DNA from: Lewinellaceae bacterium
GTDB lineage: Bacteria > Bacteroidota > Bacteroidia > Chitinophagales > Saprospiraceae
Direction of reading: 5' to 3'
Length of the DNA stretch: 64,000 bases
Assembly (NCBI GenBank): GCA_020636025.1
Contig: JACJYQ010000002.1
Coordinates: 496,001-560,000, forward strand
Shown here: one piece after another, positions 16,378 through 25,699 of the stretch
How the letters are laid out: the number at the start of each line of letters is the position of its first letter
Numbering within the stretch: position 1 is the stretch's first letter
Translations under genes and position numbers: made by a program
Notes under the pieces: generated by a model
Told to the model about the DNA's origin: nothing
Seen by the model: the letters and a program-made list of their open reading frames with translations, nothing else
Database searches by the model: none

Positions 16378-18063
16378 TTATTCGTCAAAAAACAAGGCCC
16401 ATCCGCTGATCTCCGGTTTTGGATTGTTCTCCAGAAAGAAAATGATATTTTCGTACACCCATATTTGCCCGCGCGTGCTTTCTATTTTCCTGTTGGGGCT
16501 TTTGTATTCTTTTAGCAGATCCTGCTCACTACTTCCAACCTTTAGACCTGCCGCTGTTTTGCCTTTATACCCGGGTTTTGTTACCAGAAAATAATGGACT
16601 TCCTTTTTACCCGACTTTTCCCTTTCTGTCTTAAAATATTTGGAGGATCCTTTTTCCTTAGGCTCGTTGTTTTGATAGAACTTCATCCCCGGAGCAATGT
16701 ACACGCGTTGATCGCTGTAAATCTTGATGTCTTGTACATCCATAAAGAGATCGATATCGTCGATGGTTTCGATATTCCCGGAATTGGATGATGTTCTGTT
16801 TTTTTCACTAGGCTTCTTGGTACGCAGGCGAGCCAGGTTTTCACCGGCAATCTCGCTGGACTCGTTCTTCATCAGATCCTGAAAGATTTTGTCGGCCTTG
16901 GTTGAATCTCCATCTTCCCATGCCAAAATGCCGTTGAGTACCTTCAGATCGGTAGCGGTTTTCTGAAAAAGCTTAGCTGTATCGTGTTCCAGCACGGCTG
17001 GAATTTCGAGTTCAGCTAAATATTTGCTGCGTTTTTTATCATGGAGTAAGGTGAGTACGCAGGCTTTGTTTAAATATGAAGGTGCGTAATCAGGATTCAG
17101 GTTTATGGCAGCGTCGAAATGCCGCAGTGCTTGCTGGAGGAAACTGAAATACACAACTTTATTACCGCCATCTCTTGATCCAATGCTGTTCAGGTCCAGT
17201 TCTACAGGAACCAGGTAGTTTATTGCAGGATCCCGGTATATGTCAAGCGCAGCCATAACAGCCATGACGCCTGCATTGTTATACAGACTTGGACTTTGGT
17301 AATCCTGCAGTATGTACTGATAATATTTCTCAGCGCTTTCATAATCTCCGGTTGCGGTTAGCAGGTTCGCCGTTTCAAAAATATTTACCAGTCGGTCAAT
17401 CAGTTGAGCCGAACGCCGGTTGAGTTCTTTCCTTTCTTCCAGGATGGGGTAAATGCGAAGTGCGTTTGGAAATTTATACGCTTTATACAGGGCTTCAGTC
17501 AATTCTGCCCCTTTGTCAAAAACCGGATACCCAGCCGAAAAAGCCAGAAACCCGCCTACATAGTCAGCCTGCGTTTCGTTAAACACAGAATCGGCTCGTG
17601 TCATAACGCCCAGATCTTTGCCTACGGCAAGGTCGTAATATTGCCTGGCGAATTCACGGCGCCAATTGTGTTTTTCATAGTAGTGCGACAATTCATGTCC
17701 AAGCAGCATGGCCAGGGCTGCTTCAGAATCGGCGCCAAATTTCATACATACGTTATATGCCTTTTCTTCGATGCCCACTTCAAGTCGGTCATAATTCATC
17801 CAGGCTACTTTTTTTTCCTGATCACTCATCACAAAATCCGGAATAGGGTAGCGGAAATCGCCACGTGCTGCAACGAGTTTATCGAACACTTTTTTGGCGG
17901 TCTTAAATTTATCAGAGGATTTATCGACATCCCCTTCTTTTTTGTTTTTTGCAGCATTTACGATGGCAAATGCAAATTCGTTTTCTGGCTCCTGGGCTTC
18001 ATTTTGAGCAGTTAAATAGTTAACTATTAATAAAAATGTGCATAAGAGAGTGAATTTTCTCAT
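16378..18063 (-). CDS. Exported M48-like metallopeptidase with TPR-like region
   Basis: The 561-residue protein starts with a signal peptide (MRKFTLLCTFLLIVNYLTAQ). The zinc motif HELSH lies at residues 123-127 (LLGHELSHYYEKHNW), and the likely third ligand is in NETQADYVGGF, the M48 pattern E-x-x-A-D. The middle part (about 240-420) is helical with TPR-like units (YESAEKYYQYILQDY; HFDAAINLNPDYAPSYLNKA). The C-terminal part is beta-rich and ends in a short repeat seen also in the second M48-like gene (KVGSSEQDLLKEY). It is the first gene of the operon with the caspase and CHAT genes. Unlike many M48 proteins it lacks an obvious lipobox. Confidence 0.85.
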   Translation of the reverse strand: MRKFTLLCTFLLIVNYLTAQNEAQEPENEFAFAIVNAAKNKKEGDVDKSSDKFKTAKKVFDKLVAARGDFRYPIPDFVMSDQEKKVAWMNYDRLEVGIEEKAYNVCMKFGADSEAALAMLLGHELSHYYEKHNWRREFARQYYDLAVGKDLGVMTRADSVFNETQADYVGGFLAFSAGYPVFDKGAELTEALYKAYKFPNALRIYPILEERKELNRRSAQLIDRLVNIFETANLLTATGDYESAEKYYQYILQDYQSPSLYNNAGVMAVMAALDIYRDPAINYLVPVELDLNSIGSRDGGNKVVYFSFLQQALRHFDAAINLNPDYAPSYLNKACVLTLLHDKKRSKYLAELEIPAVLEHDTAKLFQKTATDLKVLNGILAWEDGDSTKADKIFQDLMKNESSEIAGENLARLRTKKPSEKNRTSSNSGNIETIDDIDLFMDVQDIKIYSDQRVYIAPGMKFYQNNEPKEKGSSKYFKTEREKSGKKEVHYFLVTKPGYKGKTAAGLKVGSSEQDLLKEYKSPNRKIESTRGQIWVYENIIFFLENNPKPEISGWALFFDE

Positions 18064-18212
18064 GGTTTCTCATAGTTTTATGACCATTTTCAGGTCGAAT
18101 GTATTTAAGGCAGCTATTTAGGAGCATTCTGGAAACTTTCCTGTCGGGCCCAAAGGGGCTAATGTTTTATCTCCGGCAGAAAGCCTACATATTGTTCTTA
18201 AACAAAACTACT

Positions 18213-20360
18213 ATGATTACTCCTATTAATTCAAATCAATGGGTGCTTAAAATGCATTGGCTTTTTCTTTTAATAATGTTGCCAGGTTTACTGGTATCCC
18301 AAATTCGGCCTATCAAGAAAAAAGGCGCGACACGTGCGGTGGTCATCGGCGTAGCTGATTATCAAAATCCGAATGTTGCCGATCTGCAATTCACTGATAA
18401 AGATGCGATCGCATTTGCCGATTATCTCGCTTCACCATCCGGTGGTTCTGTTCCCAGAGAGAACATTAGGCTGCTTACAAATAAGGAAGCTACCCAGGGT
18501 GGAATGGCTGGTGCTCTCACCTGGATCATGGAAAACAGCGAATCGGGTGATGTTGCGTATATCTTTTTTTCCGGGCATGGTGATGTTGAAAGCACCGCCA
18601 TGATGAATTTGGGCTTTCTGCTTACGTATGATGCGCCACCTTCGGCCTATTATGCAGGAGGCGCCTTTCAAATTCAGTGGCTGGAAGGGATCATTCAGAA
18701 TATGACTGTCCAAAAAAATGTAGAGGTCATTTTGATCACAGATGCCTGTCATGCCGGCAAACTGGCAGGTAGCAGTATAAATGGTACCCAGGCTGCAGCA
18801 CAGACGATCATCAATCAATTTGCCAATGCCAGTAAGATCCTCTCATGTCAGCCAGATGAATTATCTCAGGAAGGTGCTATTTGGGGTGGAGGACACAGCG
18901 TTTTTACCTATTACCTGATTGACGGACTCATTGGCCTGGCTGATGAAAACCACGACAAAAAGGTGACTTTACTTGAAATACAGCAATTCCTTCAGAAAAT
19001 GGTTCCGCCGGAAGTTGCTCCAAATAGGCAAGTTCCAATTGTTTCCGGAAATATTACCAAGGAAATTGCAAAAGTTGACCCACCATCGCTTGAAGCTTTG
19101 AAGAAGCTCAGAAACTTATCCGGAGATACTCAAAAATCAGAAGAGATAGCGAGCACAACTGAAAAAGCAGCTGAATTTCAATCCGGGGATTCACTGACCA
19201 TGGCTCTGTACAAAAGCTTTAAGCGGGCATTGAAAGCCAAAAAGCTGTTGTATCCAAAGGATAGCTCTGCCTATAGTTATTTCCAGAAGCTGAAAACCAA
19301 ACCTGATGCTGCAAAACAACTGGACGATCTGCGAAATGATCTGGCTGCTGCCCTTCAAGATGAAGCACAACAAGCCATAAACGCCTACCTGGCAGCCAGT
19401 CCTGAGGAGCTTCATCGTCGATGGTCCTATGATAGCTCTTTTCAACTTTATCCTGAATATCTGGCCAAAGCTGCAGAACTATTGGGACCCACTCACTTTT
19501 CCTACACCGACCTGAAGGCAAAACAATTGTATTTTGAAGGACTCAATATTCGCTTAAAGGCTGAGCAGGAAAACAATGATGATGCCTTCAACAATGCCGA
19601 ACAGCGGCAGGAACTGGCGCTTACGTTATCTCCAAATGCGGCCTATGCATTCAATGAACTTGGTCTTCTTTCACGCAGAAAAAAGGATTATGAACGTGGG
19701 CTGGGTTATTTTGAAAAAGCAATAGAATTATCACCAACCTGGGTTTTAGCACAAACAAATACCTGTACTGCTTATTTGGATGTCGATAAATGGGACAGTG
19801 CCATAGACCATTGCCGCCTGGCTATAAACTCAGACAGCAGTTTTGCTTTGGCCTGGCACAATTTGGGCGTTGCCTACTACGGCAAAAATGATCTGAAACA
19901 AGCGACAGATTGCTTCCAAAAAGCTATTTTGGTTGACCCACATCTAGCGTTGCCTTATTACAAACTCGGATTCGTTTACTACCGCCAAAATGATTATGAT
20001 AAAGCGGAAGAAAGTTGGCAAAACTACCTGAAAGAAACCCCTGCCGGCACAAAAAATATCGATGTGCTGAGAACCTGGAACAACCTGGCAAGTTTGGCGG
20101 CTGAAAGAAAAAACTTTGATTCAGCCATCAACTTGTACAACAAAGCAACTGAAATCGACCCCGATTATCCACACGCCTATTACGGGAAGGCACAGGTTTT
20201 GGCCACTATGGGTAAAAACGACGAAGCCCTAACTACACTTAAAACAGCACTTGATAAAGGCTACAAACGAAAAAATAATCTTCTCAAAGATTGGGAATTC
20301 GAAGAGCTAAGAAAATCACCCCAGTTCAATGAATTGATGAAACAATACTTTCCTGAATAA
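18213..20360 (+). CDS. Exported caspase-family protease with C-terminal TPRs
   Basis: From ATG 18213 the product is 715 residues; longer in-frame starts back to 18099 add a stretch without the features of a signal peptide, and ATG 18252 would give the shortest version. A hydrophobic leader (MHWLFLLIMLPGLLVSQ) is followed by a caspase domain with His122 (IFFSGHGDVE) and Cys179 (LITDACHAGKLAG). The C-terminal half has about five TPR units (GLGYFEKAIELSPTWVLAQT; ATDCFQKAILVDPHLALPYY). It is transcribed divergently from the M48-caspase-CHAT operon, sharing a roughly 150-bp intergenic region, so co-regulation is plausible. The domain order (protease first, TPR last) is opposite to that of the island paralogues. 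Confidence 0.9.
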   Translation: MITPINSNQWVLKMHWLFLLIMLPGLLVSQIRPIKKKGATRAVVIGVADYQNPNVADLQFTDKDAIAFADYLASPSGGSVPRENIRLLTNKEATQGGMAGALTWIMENSESGDVAYIFFSGHGDVESTAMMNLGFLLTYDAPPSAYYAGGAFQIQWLEGIIQNMTVQKNVEVILITDACHAGKLAGSSINGTQAAAQTIINQFANASKILSCQPDELSQEGAIWGGGHSVFTYYLIDGLIGLADENHDKKVTLLEIQQFLQKMVPPEVAPNRQVPIVSGNITKEIAKVDPPSLEALKKLRNLSGDTQKSEEIASTTEKAAEFQSGDSLTMALYKSFKRALKAKKLLYPKDSSAYSYFQKLKTKPDAAKQLDDLRNDLAAALQDEAQQAINAYLAASPEELHRRWSYDSSFQLYPEYLAKAAELLGPTHFSYTDLKAKQLYFEGLNIRLKAEQENNDDAFNNAEQRQELALTLSPNAAYAFNELGLLSRRKKDYERGLGYFEKAIELSPTWVLAQTNTCTAYLDVDKWDSAIDHCRLAINSDSSFALAWHNLGVAYYGKNDLKQATDCFQKAILVDPHLALPYYKLGFVYYRQNDYDKAEESWQNYLKETPAGTKNIDVLRTWNNLASLAAERKNFDSAINLYNKATEIDPDYPHAYYGKAQVLATMGKNDEALTTLKTALDKGYKRKNNLLKDWEFEELRKSPQFNELMKQYFPE

Positions 20361-20363
20361 ATG

Positions 20364-20440
20364 TCAATGCGAAATGTTTCAATGCGAAATGCGAAATTCT
20401 GTATTGATTGGTACATTTCGCATTGAAACATTGCGCATTA
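20364..20440. repeat. Intergenic inverted repeat, family B
   Basis: The stretch is made of ATGCGAAATG and its inverse CATTTCGCAT units, forming a long imperfect hairpin between two convergent genes. Related copies: 27249-27440, 58149-58240, 58675-58770 and 62577-62697. Confidence 0.6.
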
Positions 20441-20441
20441 C

Positions 20442-21503
20442 CTATTTATACACTTCTCTCGCTTTTGCTTTCAGTCCGCGGCGTACCCAAAATGCGGAAT
20501 GCATTAGTTTAACATAAGTGTCTTTCGAATCCATTTTTTGGGCTTTTTCGTACAATTTGGCTGCTTCGTCAAACCAGCTGTTGCTTTCCAGTGCAACGGC
20601 CTGCATCACCAGTTGAATGTTGCCAGCGCTTTTTGCATATAAATCGCCATCTTTAGCATCACCCATGGCCTTATCCATACCTGCTTTGTCGCCAATTTCA
20701 ATAATCATGGTATTGGATTCAACCGGATCATCGCTCTTTGTACTTACGTTCCAATGATATTTGGCACCGGCTTTAAACGAAGGCTTGCTGAGATCAACCA
20801 CCAGGAAAGTGTCGGGGACAGTGCTTTCAAAAACTACTTTACCGGAGTCATCTTTGAGCATGAAATTATACGTATTTTTTCCGGCAGGTTTGGACCAGTA
20901 AAAACGCACTGACTTGGGCATAATCTTGCCATACGGCTGAATGCTGACAACATCGGCGCCTTTTCCGCCCCAGCCATCGCCGTTTCCTTTACCTTCTTCA
21001 ATATTTCCCCAGCCGTCACCGTTTCCTTTACCTTCTTCAATATTTCCCCAGCCGTCACCGTTTCCTTTGCCCTCTTCAATATTTCCCCAGCCGTCACCGT
21101 TTCCTTTGCCCTCTTCAATATTTCCCCAGCCGTCGCGAGGGTCATTGGAACTTGCGGCCATCATGAACGCCGCCGTACTGAAGTCGCCAAAATTGAGATC
21201 GAAGTTTGGAAGCACCTGAGTTTTTCCGACAGGATAAACAGATGCCAGATCCACCTCTCCTTTTCCCGATTTTTCAACAAACTTTCCATCACACAGAAAG
21301 GTTGCTTTGGATTTGCCAGTAAGCTTTACCATGCCGTCTCTTTTTAGAACAGCTCCGGTATTGACTTTCGAGCGCTTTTTTACATCGGGTGATTTGTAGG
21401 AAACCTTGCCTTCTGACGATATCAGCATCACAGGCATGGGTCTTTGAGCATGGACAGCAAAAGCCATACAGGCCATTAAGAAAAGTAAACAGAATCGTTT
21501 CAT
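20442..21503 (-). CDS. Exported FecR-like domain protein with a 13-residue glycine-rich tandem repeat
   Basis: The 353-residue protein has a signal peptide (MKRFCLLFLMACMAFAVHAQ), then a FecR-like domain (about 25-90: SSEGKVSYKSPDVKKR, NTGAVLKRDGMVKL, GKFVEKSGKG). A low-complexity segment follows with four full copies of GDGWGNIEEGKGN (about residues 123-177). Next come an Ig-like part (SVRFYWSKPAGKNTYNF) and a C-terminal helical part with a single TPR-like unit (NSWFDEAAKLYEKAQKM). The architecture matches the FecR-like protein at 23329-24273 apart from the repeat. It is the last gene of the CHASE2-FecR-M48-FecR unit. Here FecR is not tied to a TonB receptor or an ECF sigma gene. Confidence 0.75.
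   Translation of the reverse strand: MKRFCLLFLMACMAFAVHAQRPMPVMLISSEGKVSYKSPDVKKRSKVNTGAVLKRDGMVKLTGKSKATFLCDGKFVEKSGKGEVDLASVYPVGKTQVLPNFDLNFGDFSTAAFMMAASSNDPRDGWGNIEEGKGNGDGWGNIEEGKGNGDGWGNIEEGKGNGDGWGNIEEGKGNGDGWGGKGADVVSIQPYGKIMPKSVRFYWSKPAGKNTYNFMLKDDSGKVVFESTVPDTFLVVDLSKPSFKAGAKYHWNVSTKSDDPVESNTMIIEIGDKAGMDKAMGDAKDGDLYAKSAGNIQLVMQAVALESNSWFDEAAKLYEKAQKMDSKDTYVKLMHSAFWVRRGLKAKAREVYK
20971..21135. repeat. 39-bp tandem repeat inside FecR-like gene
   Basis: Four full units plus a short partial unit with period exactly 39 bp (unit starts at 20971, 21010, 21049, 21088, 21127), encoding GDGWGNIEEGKGN on the minus strand. Units differ at only a few third positions, which suggests recent slippage or duplication. 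Confidence 0.9.
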
Positions 21504-21569
21504 TTCGGTAAATTTTTTAATGATTGCGAAATAGATGAAGAGTTGTTGATTAAAATGAAACGCAATGGA

Positions 21570-23192
21570 TTAGTTCAGCGATTGCCGGTAACAGCCCCAG
21601 GTTCGGAGTTTTCCGGAATCGTCAAATTCAAATAACAGGCTTAAATGGGGATATGTCCAGGCAAACCCGCCTTTCCAGGCAAGCTGGTGAATGGGCGCCC
21701 CGTATTTTTCTTCTACCTCTGATGCCGTGTTTCCAACCTTGATTCCCTTTTGGGTACTGCTGTTACATTCAGCGCCGCAAAGCTGAATGACGGCATACTC
21801 AGACAGGTTATCACTGCAATGCACCAGTATTTTGGAACTGGGAAACTTCTTGGCTCCGCAAGTGGTGTTTGAGGATGCTTTGGTTTCCATATCCACTGTC
21901 AGTGTTTCCAGGAAATCGTCGAGATAGATGTCATCTATGGTTTCAATTTCTGCCGTTCCCTGTTTTTTTACTGGGGACAATTGATCCTGACCCAGTACAA
22001 TAAGATTTGCTTTGGCTAGCGCATTATTGCCGGCTTTTTGCATGGTAGATTTAGCGGTTTCCACGTCATCCTGCATGGCGGCCAAAATACCTTCGAGTAC
22101 CATAGCTGAAGAAGGATCGGATCCTTTGCATTTTTTGTACTTTCTTACCCAATATTCCGCATCGTCCCAGGCATTCAACAAAGTGTAGCAACATGCTTTG
22201 TTCAGCAGGGCAGGAGCATAATCGGGATCCAGTTGTGCAGCATGATCGAGGTCCTTCAGCGCATCCTGCAAAAGGTTTGTTCTCTTTTGAATTCTATCCT
22301 GATCACCGGCTTTCAGTGCGTAAAGCCTTGAATTTGGATCGGGTTCCATGGGTAAAATATACGGCATTTCTTTTTGGGAAAACAGCTTGAGCGCTGCCAA
22401 TGCCGAATTGACTCCGGCATTGTTATAAATCTCCCTGCCAGGAAAATCTTTCAGTATATGTCGGTAGTAAACAGCTGATGTTTCAAAATCCTCCAGCAAA
22501 CTCAGGTATTGAGCTGTTTCAAAAACCATTTGAAGGCGCTTAAGTTGCTCCGAGGCATTTTGGCTCATTTTGATCCTGTCGCTCAGACTTGGATATCCCT
22601 TTAATTTCTCATCCAGCGAGTATTCCTTATACAAAATAGGCAGTAAACGCGCAGAGATTCCATAAACATTATACCCGGCTGTAAGCGCAAGAAATCCACC
22701 AAGATAGTCGGCCTGGGTTTCCTGTTTTACACTCTCATCCAGCGATTCTATAGCCTCTGAAGAACCCACGTCCCGGTTATCTTTTACAAATTTTCTGGTC
22801 CAGTCGTGTTTTTCGTAATAGTGTACTACCTCATGGGACAGAAGAGCCGCGATCGCATTCAGAGAATCTGCGCCCATTTGCATGCAGATATCAAAGGCTT
22901 TCTCTTCAATTCCTATGGTGGTGTTTTCACCGTCCATCCAGGCAACATATTGTTGCCCGGAATTCATGGTTAGTTCCGGACTTTGAACGCGGAAGTCGCC
23001 ACGAGCGGCCAGGAGGTCTTCATAGATTTTCTTCACAATGTCCTTTTTACTGGTAGCCACTGCGGCACCCGGAGCTTTCCCGTTCGCATTTTGCACATAG
23101 GCAAAAACAGGAGCCTGTGCCTGAACAAGAAGGTGACAGCAAATGGCACATGCCATCAGAAAGAGTACCCGATATATTTTTCTTTTAATCAT
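21570..23192 (-). CDS. Second exported M48-like metallopeptidase
   Basis: The start at 23192 (MIKRKIYRVLFLMACAICCH) gives a proper signal peptide and 540 residues; the frame extends upstream to 23258 without such features. HEVVH at residues 120-124 (LLSHEVVHYYEKHDW) and KQETQADYLGGF repeat the zinc-site pattern of the 16378-18063 protein, as does a TPR-like middle region (DLDHAAQLDPDYAPALLNKA). The C-terminus again has KVGNTASEVEEKYGAP, the same short repeat as its paralogue. It lies between two FecR-like genes in the CHASE2 unit. Confidence 0.85.
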   Translation of the reverse strand: MIKRKIYRVLFLMACAICCHLLVQAQAPVFAYVQNANGKAPGAAVATSKKDIVKKIYEDLLAARGDFRVQSPELTMNSGQQYVAWMDGENTTIGIEEKAFDICMQMGADSLNAIAALLSHEVVHYYEKHDWTRKFVKDNRDVGSSEAIESLDESVKQETQADYLGGFLALTAGYNVYGISARLLPILYKEYSLDEKLKGYPSLSDRIKMSQNASEQLKRLQMVFETAQYLSLLEDFETSAVYYRHILKDFPGREIYNNAGVNSALAALKLFSQKEMPYILPMEPDPNSRLYALKAGDQDRIQKRTNLLQDALKDLDHAAQLDPDYAPALLNKACCYTLLNAWDDAEYWVRKYKKCKGSDPSSAMVLEGILAAMQDDVETAKSTMQKAGNNALAKANLIVLGQDQLSPVKKQGTAEIETIDDIYLDDFLETLTVDMETKASSNTTCGAKKFPSSKILVHCSDNLSEYAVIQLCGAECNSSTQKGIKVGNTASEVEEKYGAPIHQLAWKGGFAWTYPHLSLLFEFDDSGKLRTWGCYRQSLN

Positions 23193-23328
23193 TATTTCAA
23201 ATTTGCATATAAGGTTTGGACAGGTTGGCTTGTTACAATGTTGGCAAAAAACGGGCATGCCTGTACCAGTGCAAGTATAGGGAGATTAAAAACGAAACCA
23301 GGCGGGTTTCAACAAGTTGGGCTGCAGA

Positions 23329-24273
23329 TTATTTGATCATTGATTGCGCCTCATCCATCTTGTCGATACGCGCAAGAAATGCAGCATACGCTCTTTTAAC
23401 CAACACATCATCGGGGTTCTCGCCAATTAATTGCTGGTAGCCAAGGTATGCATCATAGTAGAAACTGTTTGTCTCGAATGTATACAGTTCCATCAGTGTT
23501 TGTTCGGTTTTAGAGGCTGATTCGTAGGCCGATTGTGCCTTTAGTTGAGACAGAGCTTTGGCTGCGGCTTCCGGGTCGTACACGAACTGCATTTTGCGGG
23601 AATGTGGCGCTTTAGGATCGGTCTTGCTTGTGATGATTTGCCACTCATAAGCTTCGCCGCTGGAAAGAGTAAGGTCGGCCAGTTTCAGGCTCAGGTAATT
23701 CTCTTTTGTCCAGGCCACCATGATGACCTCGTCGTCTGCCTGCCGGCTGAGTTGGAAGCAGAAAGGAGTATCCATGTCAGGGCTCCACATAAAGGTTACT
23801 TCCTCGTTGGAGAGTTTGCCTTCGTACATCAGGTTTGCCTGAATCTCAAATTCCTTGCTGCCATATCCTTTAATTCCGGCACGCAGAGACTCCATGGATT
23901 TTTCATGGTGCTGTTGCAGGTGTGTTGCATCTTCTGTTCCATCCATACTACCGGTAAGGAAATTCCAAAATCTGCCTATAAAACTGAGTGAACTTGAATT
24001 GTTGGCCTGCCGGGCGATTTCATCCAGGCTATGCAGTTTCGAATCGGTGTATTCGTAAATTTTGCCTTTGCAAAGCAGTTTCACCTTTGAATCGGGCTCA
24101 CATTGGATTTTGCCTTCTGAGGAGAGGCTTAGTCCAGGATAAATGCTTGTGGGATTCTTTTGTTGGGGGGCGTAATAGTGAACCTTTCCCTTTGTGTAGG
24201 TAACGGTCATGTATGTTTGGGACCACAGGGCCATCGGGGCCATGAGCAGCAGTTGAAGAAGAATCGTTTTCAT
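23329..24273 (-). CDS. Exported FecR-like domain protein
   Basis: The product has 314 residues with a signal peptide (MKTILLQLLLMAPMALWSQ) and a FecR-like segment (VTYTKGKVHYYAPQQ, PGLSLSSEGKIQ, CKGKIYEYTDSKLHS). A hydrophilic linker, an Ig-like domain (EVTFMWSPDMDTPFCFQ) and a C-terminal helical pair follow. It overlaps nothing but its start is one base from the stop of the CHASE2 gene, so it is certainly cotranscribed and probably translationally coupled. CHASE2 plus FecR-like pairs occur in other bacteria as envelope sensor modules. Homologous in layout to the 20442-21503 protein, without the glycine-rich repeat. Confidence 0.8.
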   Translation of the reverse strand: MKTILLQLLLMAPMALWSQTYMTVTYTKGKVHYYAPQQKNPTSIYPGLSLSSEGKIQCEPDSKVKLLCKGKIYEYTDSKLHSLDEIARQANNSSSLSFIGRFWNFLTGSMDGTEDATHLQQHHEKSMESLRAGIKGYGSKEFEIQANLMYEGKLSNEEVTFMWSPDMDTPFCFQLSRQADDEVIMVAWTKENYLSLKLADLTLSSGEAYEWQIITSKTDPKAPHSRKMQFVYDPEAAAKALSQLKAQSAYESASKTEQTLMELYTFETNSFYYDAYLGYQQLIGENPDDVLVKRAYAAFLARIDKMDEAQSMIK

Positions 24274-24274
24274 G

Positions 24275-25555
24275 TCAGGATTTATTTTCTGTTTCTATTG
24301 GTTGAACCGTTTTCGGGGTCTTTTTCTTGCGATGCCTGATTGGGAAATGATCAGGGACTTTACCCAGAATTCGGATATTTTGTTTTAAATAATAGTAAAT
24401 GATGCAAAGATCGAACGCGAGCAAAAGACCTACAATGGCCACCGTAAAATCAATACGGGTCTTATAGGCGTAAAAAATCCACGCGGTCAGTAAGAAAAGC
24501 AGGGCAATTTCTATTACTTGGATTAAATGTGCCCAGCGGTACAAAATTTTAGGAAAGCTCTTGAAGTACCAGAAATACTTATAATTCCAGAAGAAGAAAA
24601 AAGTATTTGCATACACCAACGCCAGCGCAAAAATAAATGTTGCCCATTTTGGGAAGTAGTTAACATAATCGCGATCAAGCAACATTCTGATGATGTTCGC
24701 GTGTAAAACCAGTCCGTACATATCGGGGATGGTACGGCCGGCATATTTTTGATTCAGGGGTGTAAAAAAACGGTCAACTATTGGATCATCCGGTTGGAAA
24801 TCATTCAGGTAGCCAATGAGTACGATCTTGTCTTTCATCACCTTCGACAGATCTACAGCAGAGTCCAACACCACCTCCGGCTCGAATTTCAAAAAGCTAT
24901 CTTCGTTTGCATTGAAATGTATGCGTTCCAGCTCATTGCCTCTTTTTTTCAAAGATTTGAAGGAGGTGGAATCATAGATCAAACTGATCTCTGTAGCGAA
25001 TGACCTGGCTTTGTAATTCTGCACATTTGTTTCCGGAGAGAACATCCGGATGGTTTGTGTGCGGTTGCCCGGGAAATTGGAAAATCCGGTTTTGGTAAAC
25101 TCGCGAAACATTGGATGACAACTTCCTTCTCTCTCAAAATACCCTTTTTCTTCATCAAAATTCTCCAGAGAAGTAACGAGTACTATGTTGTTGTTCTTCT
25201 GGAAAGTGCGTTGTAATAATGCATCTGTCAGGGAATCTTTTTCAGAGTCTAAAAACAAGTCGATTCCGACCACTCTTGGTTGGGCCGCCTCGATCCGTTC
25301 CAGCATCTTATGCAGGACCATACGGTCCGGATTACCGGTATTCACCAGTACGATCCGATCATCCAAAATGGTTTCCGTTTTCCGCAACCTGGAATACACA
25401 ATATCGGTAACGTCATAATCACGGATACCATAGGTAAATGGATCCAAACGATGGTGGTCAATGTGAATAAAACTAAAAACCCACATCGCCAGAAAAATAA
25501 AAGCGGTAGCAAGAAGGTTATGCGGACGAAGAATCCTTCTCCATTTGATACTCAT
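24275..25555 (-). CDS. CHASE2 sensor membrane protein without output domain
   Basis: The 426-residue protein has an N-terminal transmembrane helix (about 12-30), an extracytoplasmic CHASE2 domain (about 35-290; RIVLVNTGNPDRMVLHKMLE, RVVGIDLFLDSE, DKIVLIGYLNDF) and then three or four helices (FIFALALVYANTFFFFW, IALLFLLTAWIFYAY, FTVAIVGLLLAFDL). It ends in a short cytosolic Lys-rich tail. There is no kinase, cyclase or Ser/Thr kinase domain after the membrane part, so any signal must pass to partners, plausibly the FecR-like protein encoded 1 bp downstream. First gene of the unit. Confidence 0.9.
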   Translation of the reverse strand: MSIKWRRILRPHNLLATAFIFLAMWVFSFIHIDHHRLDPFTYGIRDYDVTDIVYSRLRKTETILDDRIVLVNTGNPDRMVLHKMLERIEAAQPRVVGIDLFLDSEKDSLTDALLQRTFQKNNNIVLVTSLENFDEEKGYFEREGSCHPMFREFTKTGFSNFPGNRTQTIRMFSPETNVQNYKARSFATEISLIYDSTSFKSLKKRGNELERIHFNANEDSFLKFEPEVVLDSAVDLSKVMKDKIVLIGYLNDFQPDDPIVDRFFTPLNQKYAGRTIPDMYGLVLHANIIRMLLDRDYVNYFPKWATFIFALALVYANTFFFFWNYKYFWYFKSFPKILYRWAHLIQVIEIALLFLLTAWIFYAYKTRIDFTVAIVGLLLAFDLCIIYYYLKQNIRILGKVPDHFPIRHRKKKTPKTVQPIETENKS

Positions 25556-25699
25556 AAGCGTTTTGCCAAATTTTCAGGTTTTTAAGGATTGAGGGTGCAA
25601 AATAGTTAAAGATGTTAATACCTTGCCCTTACAAGACTGAGCTCTTTTTCAAAATCATGGTGTCAAAAGGAATCAAAAAAGCAAATTGAACCAATTACA

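Noticed and set aside
20834..21219. Open frames on both strands across the 39-bp repeat
   Set aside because: Repeats whose length is a multiple of three keep all frames open; the FecR-like frame has the signal peptide and domain content.
20442..24273. Classical FecIR iron-uptake signalling
   Set aside because: No ECF sigma gene or TonB receptor is adjacent and the FecR-like proteins have cleavable signal peptides rather than an inner-membrane anti-sigma layout.
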